Below the pieces are notes generated by a model. That model was not told the origin of the DNA and did no database searches. It worked only from the letters and a program-made list of their open reading frames with translations. Shown piece after piece: positions 20,423 to 29,905 of a DNA stretch of 64,000 nucleotides. Positions within the stretch are counted from its first letter, which is position 1. Each line of letters starts with the position of its first letter. This stretch comes from Burkholderiales bacterium. GTDB lineage: Bacteria; Pseudomonadota; Gammaproteobacteria; Burkholderiales; Burkholderiaceae_C. The stretch spans positions 62,001 to 126,000 of the forward strand of contig JAECRL010000012.1 of the NCBI GenBank assembly GCA_016000265.1. The letters are read 5' to 3'. Position numbers and translations under genes: made by a program.

Positions 20423-22573
20423 TCACTGAGCCGGCAGGGGGAACCAGTCCGCGATGAACTTCAGTTCCGGGAAATCGTGCACGGCCAACGGCGCATACGA
20501 CACCACCGCCAGGCCCACCGTCATCACGGCCAGAGGCAGGATCCAGCGCTCATAGCGACGGTAGAAGCCCAGGTGCTTGACCTCCTTGTCCGCCGCATTG
20601 ACCTCTTCCTCGCCGATGACCTGGCGGGTCAGCAACTGGTTGATGGCAACCGGGGGCAGCAGGTAGCCCAGCTCGAAGGCCACCAGCACCATCATCCAGA
20701 AGTGCAGCGGGTCGATGTTGTTGGCATAGGCGATCGGGGCCAGCGTGCCCGAGACCAGCACCACGGCACCGAACGGATCCATGATCATGCCCAGCAGCAC
20801 CTTGGTCACGACCAGGAAGGTCATGGCGGTCCAGTGGTTCTCGAACACCTTGGGGAAGAAGCCCATGACTTCGGAGCGTTCGATCACGCCACCCATGGCC
20901 AGCGACAGCGTCATCAGGCTCAGCAGCGCGCCGATGTGACCGATGGTCTCGTTGGTGGCGTAGCGGATCGACTTCTCCACGCCTTCCTGGCGGTGGCTGG
21001 CGTAGTCCGGCGTCAGTTCCGCCTTGCCCTTGTTGGTGACCTTGTCGTAGATGAGGATGATCAGCAGGATCACCGGCATGATCGTCGGCGCGGTGATCTC
21101 GTTGAGCTTGGTCTCCAGCAAGGCTTCATACAGCCAGACCACCACGGCCACCACGATCAGGTAGGGGATGGTGGGCACGATCTGGCGAAGCATGGCCGGC
21201 ATCGCGATGCGCGGCGACTCGATGGAGGCCTTCTCGGTGCGCAGCATCTGCGAGGCCAGGAAGAACAGCGTCGACGTCAGCAGGAAGACGTAGAAGCCCC
21301 AGTGATACAGCCCGGTGGTGGTCACTTGCTTGTTCAGCGCAGCGATCAGCACGACGAGCAGGCAGGGGCGCAGCACCACGCCCAGCGAGCCGGACATCGC
21401 CGTGGCCGCCAGTGCGAACTGACGCGAGCCACCCGACGAGCGCACCTCGTGGTAGATGATGCCGCCAGCGGCGATCACGAACACGCCCGATGCGCCCGTG
21501 TAGGCCGTGGCCCAGGCCGCCGCGATCAGGATGATGTAGGTCAGCATCTGGGGCGACAGGCTCCAGGGTCGCAGGATGTTCATGAACAGGTCGACGATGC
21601 GGCTTTGCTTGAGCAGCATGCCCGACCAGATGAACAGCCCCAGGTTCATGAAGATGCTGGGCAGCTCCATCAGCTGGTTGATGTAGATGGCCAGGCCGGC
21701 ATCGTGGCCCCTGATCAGGAAGTACACGCCGGCCACCGTGGCCATGTGGGCGTACAGCGGGATGGAGAGGAAGGCCCCCGTCCAATCGCCTTCACCGTGC
21801 GGCGACTTCACGGGGGCGACCACGCGCTTGAGGTTGATCAGCAGCAGGATGGCGAAGACGGCCATCCAGATGTAGTGAAGCAGCGGGTGCTCGACGGGCA
21901 CGCCCGACTCGCTGAGGATCTGGAAGTAACGGAACGACGAGTACAGCAGCAGCGCCGACGAAACCACCTGCGACGCCGACTGCAGCAGGTAGTCCTTGCT
22001 GTAGTGGCCGGGGCGGATGCCGATGTGGTGGAAGCCGATCGTGGTGGTGATGGCGGAGATGGCCACCATCAGCAGCAGGATCAGCGAGCGGTTGTCGGTG
22101 CCGAGCTGAAAGAGCCCGAAGAAGCTCGTCTCGATCGTGCGATAGAGCTTGACCTGCGGGGTCAGGTGCTGGACGACCTTCTCATAGAGGTCGTGCTTCA
22201 TGCGGCAGATGTCCTGCGACTGCTGGATCGACTTGCGCAGGATCTCCGGCGAGGCCGTCGGTTCGTCGCCGAACAGGTCGTCGATGTCGTCGCCACCCTC
22301 TTTGGGCGACCCCTCAGACTGCCGCTTGACCTCGGCTTCGATGTCCAGGTTCGGGTTGCACTCGGGGCGGGTCGGGTCGGCGCGCAGCATGAAGTACTGC
22401 ACCTGTGCAGCCGGGTCGCCGAACATCGACTCGCCCACTTTGAGCAACTGACCGTGCACCATTTCCCCCGTGCCGATGATCAGGGTCACCAGCAGCAGGG
22501 CAAAGACGGGGAGGCTGGAGAACCATTCGGAGAAGGTCCGGCCCAGGATCGAACGGGAGGCGGGAGTGTTCAT
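20423..22573 (-). CDS. TRAP transporter permease, fused small/large subunit type
   Basis: A 716-residue inner-membrane protein whose C-terminal 420 residues look like the large DctM subunit of tripartite ATP-independent periplasmic transporters: repeated helices, PSIFMNLGLFIWSGMLLK, ATAMSGSLGVVLRPCLLVVLI, and MIMDPFGAVVLVSGTLAPIAY. The N-terminal part carries extra helices consistent with a fused small (DctQ-like) subunit. Between helix 1 (about 20-40) and helix 2 (about 150-170) there is a 100-residue hydrophilic segment with two cysteines and an acidic DDIDDLFGDE patch, unusual for DctQ. The receptor gene lies upstream on the same strand, 131 bases away, and a terminator follows. The substrate is unknown; the family drives uptake of organic acids by a sodium gradient. 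Confidence 0.85.
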   Translation of the reverse strand: MNTPASRSILGRTFSEWFSSLPVFALLLVTLIIGTGEMVHGQLLKVGESMFGDPAAQVQYFMLRADPTRPECNPNLDIEAEVKRQSEGSPKEGGDDIDDLFGDEPTASPEILRKSIQQSQDICRMKHDLYEKVVQHLTPQVKLYRTIETSFFGLFQLGTDNRSLILLLMVAISAITTTIGFHHIGIRPGHYSKDYLLQSASQVVSSALLLYSSFRYFQILSESGVPVEHPLLHYIWMAVFAILLLINLKRVVAPVKSPHGEGDWTGAFLSIPLYAHMATVAGVYFLIRGHDAGLAIYINQLMELPSIFMNLGLFIWSGMLLKQSRIVDLFMNILRPWSLSPQMLTYIILIAAAWATAYTGASGVFVIAAGGIIYHEVRSSGGSRQFALAATAMSGSLGVVLRPCLLVVLIAALNKQVTTTGLYHWGFYVFLLTSTLFFLASQMLRTEKASIESPRIAMPAMLRQIVPTIPYLIVVAVVVWLYEALLETKLNEITAPTIMPVILLIILIYDKVTNKGKAELTPDYASHRQEGVEKSIRYATNETIGHIGALLSLMTLSLAMGGVIERSEVMGFFPKVFENHWTAMTFLVVTKVLLGMIMDPFGAVVLVSGTLAPIAYANNIDPLHFWMMVLVAFELGYLLPPVAINQLLTRQVIGEEEVNAADKEVKHLGFYRRYERWILPLAVMTVGLAVVSYAPLAVHDFPELKFIADWFPLPAQ

Positions 22574-22589
22574 GGGGTATCAGGTAACA

Positions 22590-22609
22590 GGGCGGGTGGG
22601 GACCCGCCC
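22590..22609 (-). promoter_or_regulatory. GC-rich stem-loop between TRAP receptor and permease genes
   Basis: A perfect 8-bp stem, GGGCGGGT and ACCCGCCC, with a 4-base loop lies in the 131-base gap after the receptor stop (22705) and just before the permease start (22573). There is no T-run, so it is more likely an mRNA-stabilising or partial-termination hairpin than a full terminator. Such hairpins often let the receptor be made in excess over the permease. Confidence 0.6.
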
Positions 22610-22704
22610 CCGGGGCGCGCGACGTGCGTGCCCGCAAGCAAAAGGGCGGCAAAAATGTCTGAAGGGGCCCGCTGCGATGGCATGGGCCCCTGCCACTCAA
22701 CGGG

Positions 22705-23757
22705 TCACTTCCAGTCTTCTTCAGACTTGGTCGCGCATTCCGGGTCACCCGGGTTCACGTTGCAGCGGATCTTCTTGATGACCTTCAGGCCACGCTTGTC
22801 GTACAGGCCCTTCTCGGCGATGTCGATGCGGGACTCGCGCAGCATCAGGGTGTACTTGTAGGAGTTCTCGGAAGTCAGGTCCATCCAGGTGCCCGGCGGG
22901 ATGCTGGCGTCGGCCTGCTTGATGAGCTGCAGGGCGCGGTCGAACTGGCCCAGCCAGTACTCACGCGACTTGGCACCGAAGCCCTCGGGGAACTTGGTCT
23001 TGTTGAGGATCACCTGGTAGGTCAGGATCAGGATCGGGAAACGGGCGATGGCGCCGTTCTTGCCGATGCCCTTGTGCAGCTCCAGCGGCTTGTAGGCCAG
23101 CGAAGGCGCCGCGATCATGTCCACCGAGCCGTTGTTGAACTTGGTCGAGAAGTTGGTGATGTCGGCCGACACCGGCTGCGCGCCGATGCGCTGGATCATC
23201 ACGGCCTGGGCCTTGTCGTAGTCGAACGAGGCGATGCGCTTGCCGGCCAGGGCTTCGACGGTGTTGATCTTGCGGTCGTTGACCACGGGGTAAGCCGCAC
23301 CCAGGGGGATGATGCCGCCGACCTCATAGTTGCCTTCGGTCATCAGCCTGGCGGCTTGCGGTGCGGTGTAGGTCTGGATGACCTTGCGCACGACCTCGTA
23401 GCTGTCGTTGATGTTGATCTTGCCGTCGCGCACGATGGTGGTGGCACCCAGCGTGTCCAGGGAGCCGGCCACGGCGTTGAACTGGCGGGTGCGGAAGGCG
23501 GTGGCGATCACGGCGTCGCACTGGCCGGTGCGGAAGTCTTCGGATGCCACGCGCTCGTCGGTGTAACCCTTGAGTTCGACCGTGCCGCCGTGCTTCTGCA
23601 TGGCCACGGCGTAGTCCTTGGCCATGTTGAACAGGTCGCCGGAGGTGCCCAGCAGGTCGTACACGCAGACCTTCTGTCCCGCTTGCGCCGTCGCCGTGGC
23701 GGCCATCGAGATCAGCACGGCCGTGCCCATCTTGCTCATCGTATTGACCAACTTCAT
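22705..23757 (-). CDS. AdeT-like putative TRAP solute-binding protein
   Basis: A 350-residue periplasmic protein with a clear signal peptide (KMGTAVLISMAATATAQA, cleaved before GQKVC). It matches the AdeT1/2-like putative solute-binding family (formerly a DUF), with the segments VCVYDLLGTSGDLFNMAKDYA, FRTGQCDAVIATAFRTRQFN and ADITNFSTKFNNG. Members were first named as RND efflux components in Acinetobacter, but the fold and this neighbourhood (a TRAP permease just downstream) argue for a TRAP receptor. The C-terminus is lysine and cysteine bearing (RCNVNPGDPEC). Start: the ATG at 23757 has GAGGAG upstream and begins the signal peptide; a 19-codon upstream extension in frame would pass through a terminator hairpin and is rejected. 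Confidence 0.87.
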   Translation of the reverse strand: MKLVNTMSKMGTAVLISMAATATAQAGQKVCVYDLLGTSGDLFNMAKDYAVAMQKHGGTVELKGYTDERVASEDFRTGQCDAVIATAFRTRQFNAVAGSLDTLGATTIVRDGKININDSYEVVRKVIQTYTAPQAARLMTEGNYEVGGIIPLGAAYPVVNDRKINTVEALAGKRIASFDYDKAQAVMIQRIGAQPVSADITNFSTKFNNGSVDMIAAPSLAYKPLELHKGIGKNGAIARFPILILTYQVILNKTKFPEGFGAKSREYWLGQFDRALQLIKQADASIPPGTWMDLTSENSYKYTLMLRESRIDIAEKGLYDKRGLKVIKKIRCNVNPGDPECATKSEEDWK

Positions 23758-23771
23758 GAAGTCTCCTCGGT

Positions 23772-23809
23772 GCAAAAAACAGAGGGCCTCGTGCTTCACA
23801 AGGGCCCTC
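23772..23809 (-). terminator. Strong intrinsic terminator in the leader of the TRAP receptor gene
   Basis: On the minus strand GAGGGC, a bulged C, then CTTGTG pairs with CACGAG then GCCCTC, with a three-base AAG loop, and is followed by TG and six Ts. The T-run ends about eight bases before the GAGGAG ribosome binding site of the receptor gene (ATG at 23757). It may be the terminator of the upstream lipoprotein gene, or a conditional terminator (attenuator) in the receptor's own leader, because too little room remains downstream of it for a separate promoter. Confidence 0.75.
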
Positions 23810-23969
23810 GGCAACGCCTGTGTGCCAGGCTGGTGTTCATGACCGCCGTTGCGATCTGATCACGTTGTTTGTAACTATATCCGGCGTGAAGTTTCCTCAG
23901 GTAAACCCGCCCCCACGCGAGCGGGGGAAGGGAATTCCCCAATCGGGTTACATGAAGAGTCAGTTGGGG

Positions 23970-24995
23970 TCACTTCAGGAAGCTGTCGGCGTCGATGTCG
24001 CCACCGGCCTTGTCGTCCCAGAATTTGCCCAGCGCCGCGATCGGGGTGCGCGTGCCGGCGTTCTGCGTCCACATGCGGTCGGAGATGTTGGTGATCTGCG
24101 ACTCGGCGATGGCGTCGACCAGGCGGTAGTCGGTGTTGGGGGTGAAGCCCTTGACGTTGCTGAAGCGCTTGATGATCTCGCGCAGTCGGGCGTTGTCGTC
24201 CGACGATTGAGCGGCCACGGCGGCCATCACGTGGGGCAGGCGCACGCCCTTGGACTCACCCAGGGCCATGTTGGCGTCGAAGGTGCCTTTGACGTCCTTG
24301 CCGTCGGCGCCGCCGGGGATGATGCTCCAGACCACGGCGCGGGCGGCTTGCGGGGTGCCCCACCACTTGTTGTTGTCCAGGCAGTTCATGGCGCGCTCGA
24401 CGATGGGCGCGGTGTCGGTGGGCACGCCCACGGCCTGCTGTGCGGCGATGTCGTTCTGCATGGCTTGCAGGCCAGCCACCGAGCCCAGCAGGTAAACCAG
24501 CTCGTCGAAGTCACGCTTGAAGGCCGGGCAGTTGGTGCCGTACTTGAAGAAGTACTTCTGCTCCAGCTTGTTCTTCATGCGGGTGTAAGCGGCGTACTGG
24601 CGGTGGGCCGCGGTCGTCAGGTGACGCTTCTGGGCGATGCGGGCGTCCAGGGCTTCGTCGGCGCGTTTGTCGCGCGAGGCACGCAGGTAGCGCATTTCTT
24701 CGTTGAGCGCCTGGTTCTCCGAGCACACGCCAGCCGAGGACAACATCACGGTTTCGATGAGGGACGGGTCGCCATAGAAGTTGCGGGCGGCGCCCACCAG
24801 CGGGGCGTTGACCATGGAGAAGGTGCAACCCATCTCCACGTCACCCATCTTGAGGACCGGCGGCGTGAAGCCGTCTTCGATGATGGACAGCGTGGTGCTG
24901 CTGACGTTGGATTCGATCAGGGCGCAGCCGCCCATGGTGAGGGCCGAAACGGCCAGGGCGGTCGTGGTCAGCAGGCGGGTCATCCGAGCGGTCAT
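23970..24995 (-). CDS. Lipoprotein of unknown function next to the TRAP cassette (possibly TatT-like)
   Basis: A 341-residue lipoprotein: the signal sequence ends TMGGC, giving Cys24 as the lipidated residue. The mature part is mostly alpha-helical with charged repeats (EEMRYLRASRDKRADEALDARI, QYAAYTRMKNKLEQKYF), which could be TPR-like hairpins. It has several cysteines (CTFSM, VCSEN, NCPAF, NCLDNN). It lies upstream of the AdeT-like receptor on the same strand, 212 bases away. Some TRAP systems have a periplasmic lipoprotein partner (TatT, a helical TPR protein); position, lipobox and helicity fit, but I cannot confirm the family from sequence, so the functional link is inference. Start at the ATG 24995; an ATG four codons later is possible. 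Confidence 0.72.
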   Translation of the reverse strand: MTARMTRLLTTTALAVSALTMGGCALIESNVSSTTLSIIEDGFTPPVLKMGDVEMGCTFSMVNAPLVGAARNFYGDPSLIETVMLSSAGVCSENQALNEEMRYLRASRDKRADEALDARIAQKRHLTTAAHRQYAAYTRMKNKLEQKYFFKYGTNCPAFKRDFDELVYLLGSVAGLQAMQNDIAAQQAVGVPTDTAPIVERAMNCLDNNKWWGTPQAARAVVWSIIPGGADGKDVKGTFDANMALGESKGVRLPHVMAAVAAQSSDDNARLREIIKRFSNVKGFTPNTDYRLVDAIAESQITNISDRMWTQNAGTRTPIAALGKFWDDKAGGDIDADSFLK

Positions 24996-25203
24996 CTGGT
25001 GTCTCCAACAAGATTCATCGTGTGTTCAGCCCGCGCATGAGGCCGGCAGCGGTTGCAGATCCGGGAGGCTCGCGGGTTGGCGGCAGGTGCCAAAAAGTCC
25101 TCGGAAATTCTATCTGTGCAACTTGACGCGCCTGTCACCGTCTCATCAGGGAAAGCCCCCGACCCATTCAACGCGGCGCCGATGGCGGTTGCATCTCGGC
25201 ACG

Positions 25204-25230
25204 AAAAAGCCCGCTCTGTGGCGGGCTTCG
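25204..25230 (-). terminator. Rho-independent terminator after ettA
   Basis: On the minus strand a 7-bp stem, AGCCCGC and GCGGGCT, with a 6-base loop is followed by five Ts, 26 bases after the ettA stop codon. It separates ettA from the lipoprotein gene. Confidence 0.88.
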
Positions 25231-25256
25231 TGTGTGGGCCGTGGTAGGCGCAGGGG

Positions 25257-26921
<1,665 letters not shown>

Positions 26922-26993
26922 GGCAGGCTCGCGAAAAGCGAGTGTCTTTCGTCAAACCGCATAGCTTAAGGCATGCGCGGGGTGTCGGGGTGC

Positions 26994-28484
26994 TCAATCG
27001 GCTCGTTGCCGGGCTTGCGTGCCCCAATGCCCGCGCCCGGTGCGCCCGGTGAGGGCGGACCACCAGCCCCAGGTGGCGGCCGTGTGGCGCAGCAGTTGGA
27101 AGGTGAAGGGCTCGGCCAGGGCGGCCAGCAGGGCGCCGGCGAAGCTGCCATGGCGGGTGTCGCCGGTCCAGCGTCGGTACTGGCGCAGCGACCAGAGGTG
27201 GTAGACGAGGTCGATGCCGGTCTTGAGGCCGATCACGGTCAGGGCGGCCCCCACCAGCGACCATTGGCCGCAGGCCATGAAGCCGATCAGGGTGGCGAAG
27301 GCGGTCAGGCCGTACAGGGGTTGCAGGGTGTCGGCCGCCTTGACCGGCAGCATGCGCGTGCCCAGGTGGCCGTGGCGGGCGTTGCCCACCATGTCGCGGT
27401 ACCAGTACTGCGTCTGCAGGAAGCCCCCGAACCAGCGGCGGCGTTGCTGGAGGAAGGCGCTCATCGAGCTGGGTGCATCGGTGCGGGCTTGCGCCTGCCC
27501 GAGCACCCGCACCGTCCAGTCCAGCCCGTGCAAGTCGGCATGACGGTGCAGCCGGTGGATGAGCTCGTAGTCTTCCACCAGGCAGTCCGGGTCGAACCCC
27601 CCGACTTGCATCACCGGCTCACGCCGAAACGCAGCGAAGGCGCCCGAGATGAGCAGCAGGCTGTCGAGCTGCATCCAGGCGCGCCGCGACAGGAAATTTC
27701 GGATGTACTCGTAGGTCTGGAAGGCCTGCATGACGCGGCCCACGGGGCCGGCTGAGCACACGGGCGCCAGCACCCCGGTCGCGGCCACCAGTTGCGGCTC
27801 CTGTGCAAAAGCGCGGCGCACGGCGTTCAAGGCGCCGGGCTCCAGTTGGGTGTCGGCGTCAACCGTGATCACGGTGTCGACCGTCATGCGCGTGAGCGCC
27901 GCATTCAGCGCACGGGCCTTGCCGCCGTGAGACAGGCGAAGCCAGTGCAGGCCCGGATGTTCGGCACTCGGTGGGCTGAGCTCGCCGAGGGCGGGCCGCT
28001 GGAGCCCGAAGTCTCGGCTCAGGATGAGGGCGGTGTCGTCGCTCGATCCGTCGTCTGCCACGATGACCTGCTCGGGCCTGGCCGACGCGGTCAGGAGCTT
28101 CAGCAGGGTGGGACTCAGCACGGCGGCTTCGTTGTGAGCGGCGACGATGACACCGAGGGACGCGGCGTGTTGTGCGTGCGCTGGCTCAGCCGGTTTGGCG
28201 TCGTCTGGTCTGGAGCCGATGTGGCGCGTTTGCCAGGCTACGAAGAGCAGCAGGGCCGTGTCGTAGCTGGCGTACGTCACGCCCACCGACCAGGCGAGCA
28301 CCCCTTGTTGATGAAAGGCGGCCCACAGCAGCAAGGCCCACATCAACAGGACCGCGCCGTGGATCAACAGGCTGGGCCAGGGGGTGCGGGGGGCGTTGTG
28401 ACGGGGCGAGTGACGTTTGAGCGCCACGTCCAGTGCAGAGGGATGGGGGGCGATGGGGCGCGACGCGTTCTGACGGGCGGACAT
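26994..28484 (-). CDS. Membrane-embedded family 2 glycosyltransferase
   Basis: A 496-residue protein with two N-terminal membrane helices (about 42-62 and 68-88), a GT-A fold from about residue 110, and C-terminal helices (about 390-440). GT2 motifs visible are VIVAAHNEAAVL, ADDGSSDD, the metal-binding TVDADTQLEPG, the acceptor-site EDYELIHRLHRHA and QQRRRWFGG (QxxRW). This is the layout of processive or polysaccharide-chain glycosyltransferases such as those of the poly-GlcNAc/cellulose branch, where the C-terminal helices form the export channel. No other polysaccharide genes flank it, so the product is unknown. Confidence 0.9.
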   Translation of the reverse strand: MSARQNASRPIAPHPSALDVALKRHSPRHNAPRTPWPSLLIHGAVLLMWALLLWAAFHQQGVLAWSVGVTYASYDTALLLFVAWQTRHIGSRPDDAKPAEPAHAQHAASLGVIVAAHNEAAVLSPTLLKLLTASARPEQVIVADDGSSDDTALILSRDFGLQRPALGELSPPSAEHPGLHWLRLSHGGKARALNAALTRMTVDTVITVDADTQLEPGALNAVRRAFAQEPQLVAATGVLAPVCSAGPVGRVMQAFQTYEYIRNFLSRRAWMQLDSLLLISGAFAAFRREPVMQVGGFDPDCLVEDYELIHRLHRHADLHGLDWTVRVLGQAQARTDAPSSMSAFLQQRRRWFGGFLQTQYWYRDMVGNARHGHLGTRMLPVKAADTLQPLYGLTAFATLIGFMACGQWSLVGAALTVIGLKTGIDLVYHLWSLRQYRRWTGDTRHGSFAGALLAALAEPFTFQLLRHTAATWGWWSALTGRTGRGHWGTQARQRAD

Positions 28485-28551
28485 GGAAGGGGATTTCGGT
28501 ATGCTCTGTTGGTCGCGGGCATCTTCCCGCAGCCAGCACTCAAGGATGTGT

Positions 28552-29112
28552 GTGAATCCAGCTCACCGATACACCCGCGTGGCCATTGTCCTTCACTGGC
28601 TGATGGCCGCGCTCATCCTGGGCAACATCGTTTTGATCTGGGTGGTTGAGCGGCTGCCGGAGGCGCACATTCGCTTGGCCATCGACACCCACAAGTCCGT
28701 GGGCATCCTGGTGCTGGGTTTGTTCGCGCTGCGGCTGTTGTGGCGACTGGGGCATCGCCCGCCGGCATCGCCTGCTGGCATGGGGGCCATTGAGCAGCGG
28801 CTGGCTCAAGCGGGCCACGTGCTGTTTTATGTGTTGATTTTCGCCATGCCTTTTTCAGGCTGGTTGCATGACTCGGCTTGGCGCTCGGCGGCCGAATTTC
28901 CGATGCGACTTTTCGGCCTGTTCGAGTGGCCGCGCATCGGCTGGATCATGGCGATGGAGCCGTTCCAGAAGCAGCAACTGCACCACCTCTTCGGCGAGGT
29001 GCACGAGTGGCTGGCGAACATTTTTTACGTGCTGTTTGCGTTGCACGTGCTGGCTGCGCTGAAGCACCAGTGTGTTGACCACCAACCGCAGTTCAAGCGG
29101 ATGTGGTTTTGA
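28552..29112 (+). CDS. Cytochrome b561 family protein
   Basis: A 186-residue inner-membrane di-haem cytochrome b of the prokaryotic b561 group with four membrane helices at roughly 12-32, 50-68, 90-110 and 145-168. Candidate haem ligands are histidines in VLHWLMA, THKSVG, AGHVLFY/SGWLHD and FGEVHEWLA...FALHVLAALKH. These proteins pass electrons from quinol or superoxide to periplasmic acceptors. A GTG at 28552 has AAGGA five bases upstream; an ATG at 28546 and longer in-frame starts exist, but this start keeps the usual short N-terminus before the first helix. It is divergent from the GT2 gene. Confidence 0.9.
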   Translation: MNPAHRYTRVAIVLHWLMAALILGNIVLIWVVERLPEAHIRLAIDTHKSVGILVLGLFALRLLWRLGHRPPASPAGMGAIEQRLAQAGHVLFYVLIFAMPFSGWLHDSAWRSAAEFPMRLFGLFEWPRIGWIMAMEPFQKQQLHHLFGEVHEWLANIFYVLFALHVLAALKHQCVDHQPQFKRMWF

Positions 29113-29133
29113 AAGACGGTCTGAGCTGGCCGC

Positions 29134-29325
29134 TCAGGCGCGCAGGCGTTGCAGCAGCGCTTGTGTTTCTGCCGCGGCGATGCGCTGGCCTTCTTCGTCG
29201 GTCATGCTGGCGAGCTCCAGCAAGGACATCTTCAGGCGCATCAGCCCATCACGCAGGCTGAAGAGGGCATCTTGCATTTCCGCGACCTGCGCGGCGCTCG
29301 GTTCGATGTGACGTTCGCTGGACAT
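29134..29325 (-). CDS. Small hypothetical protein, helical
   Basis: A 63-residue acidic protein I do not recognise. It is nearly all alpha-helical with heptad-like hydrophobic spacing (QDALFSLRDGLMRLKMSLLELA), suggesting a coiled-coil or helical hairpin. The ATG at 29325 has AGGAG upstream at good spacing, which supports it as a real gene. It ends convergently 22 bases after the cytochrome b561 gene. Confidence 0.6.
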   Translation of the reverse strand: MSSERHIEPSAAQVAEMQDALFSLRDGLMRLKMSLLELASMTDEEGQRIAAAETQALLQRLRA

Positions 29326-29479
29326 GCTGCTTCTCCTGACCCCTGGCACTGACTGCGGGCGCCCTGCGGGGGTGAATGCTGGCGTCCGTGGGTGACTGTA
29401 GCCACGGGGTGGTGCGCGGGGTAGCGCCCGATTGAGGGGTCTGTCGGCGACGAAGCGGCGTCACCGCGCGATGTGGCAG

Positions 29480-29824
29480 TCAGTTGCGCAATGCGGGGAG
29501 GCTTGCCAGCCAGTGGTGCACGGTGGCCTCCGCCACGTCGATGGCCCATTGCTTGCGCCGGGAGGCGGCGCCTCGCAGCAACTCCACCTGGCTTTGGGGC
29601 ACGCCCAATTGTTGAGCCAGCCACTTGCGCAGCGCGTCGTTGGCGGCGCCGTCCACTGGCGGGGCCGCCAGCCTCAAGCGCAATGCGCCATCGTGCCAGC
29701 CCACGACTTCGGTCTTGGGTGCGTTGGGCGAGATGCTGCAGTCGAGGATGACGCGGGTGTGGCTTTGCTTGCCACTGCCACGGGTGTCGATGCGCAAGCA
29801 GGGCCAGTTGGCGGGTGCGTTCAT
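29480..29824 (-). CDS. DUF167 family protein (YggU-like)
   Basis: A 114-residue soluble protein of the DUF167/YggU family: RVILDCSISPNAPKTEVVGWHDGALRLRLAAPPVDGAANDAL is the family's strand-strand-helix core, ending with the basic helix and VELLRGAASRRKQWAI. Function is unknown in bacteria; the fold is small alpha/beta. The ATG at 29824 was chosen since upstream codons lie in a terminator hairpin for the histone-like gene. In betaproteobacteria this family usually follows a YggT gene; none is seen here. Confidence 0.85.
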   Translation of the reverse strand: MNAPANWPCLRIDTRGSGKQSHTRVILDCSISPNAPKTEVVGWHDGALRLRLAAPPVDGAANDALRKWLAQQLGVPQSQVELLRGAASRRKQWAIDVAEATVHHWLASLPALRN

Positions 29825-29827
29825 GGG

Positions 29828-29866
29828 GCGAGCAAAAAAAAGCCCGGCCAGGGCCGGGCTCACGTT
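29828..29866 (-). terminator. Rho-independent terminator after the histone-like gene
   Basis: A near-perfect GC-rich stem, AGCCCGGCC paired with GGCCGGGCT, with a tight loop is followed on the minus strand by eight Ts. It follows the histone H1-like stop at 29906 by about 40 bases and precedes the DUF167 start. Confidence 0.88.
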
Positions 29867-29905
29867 GGACGTCAGCCCCGATGCACTCGGGGCCTCAGAC
29901 CAGCA

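Noticed and set aside
20384..22861. An 825-codon open frame antisense to the TRAP permease.
   Set aside because: His/Gln/Asp-rich shadow of a membrane protein; it has no domain and crosses the terminator.
23905..23940. CCCCC/GGGGG hairpin as a terminator of the lipoprotein gene.
   Set aside because: The stem is short with a long loop and only three Ts after it; the stronger terminator at 23772-23809 fits better.
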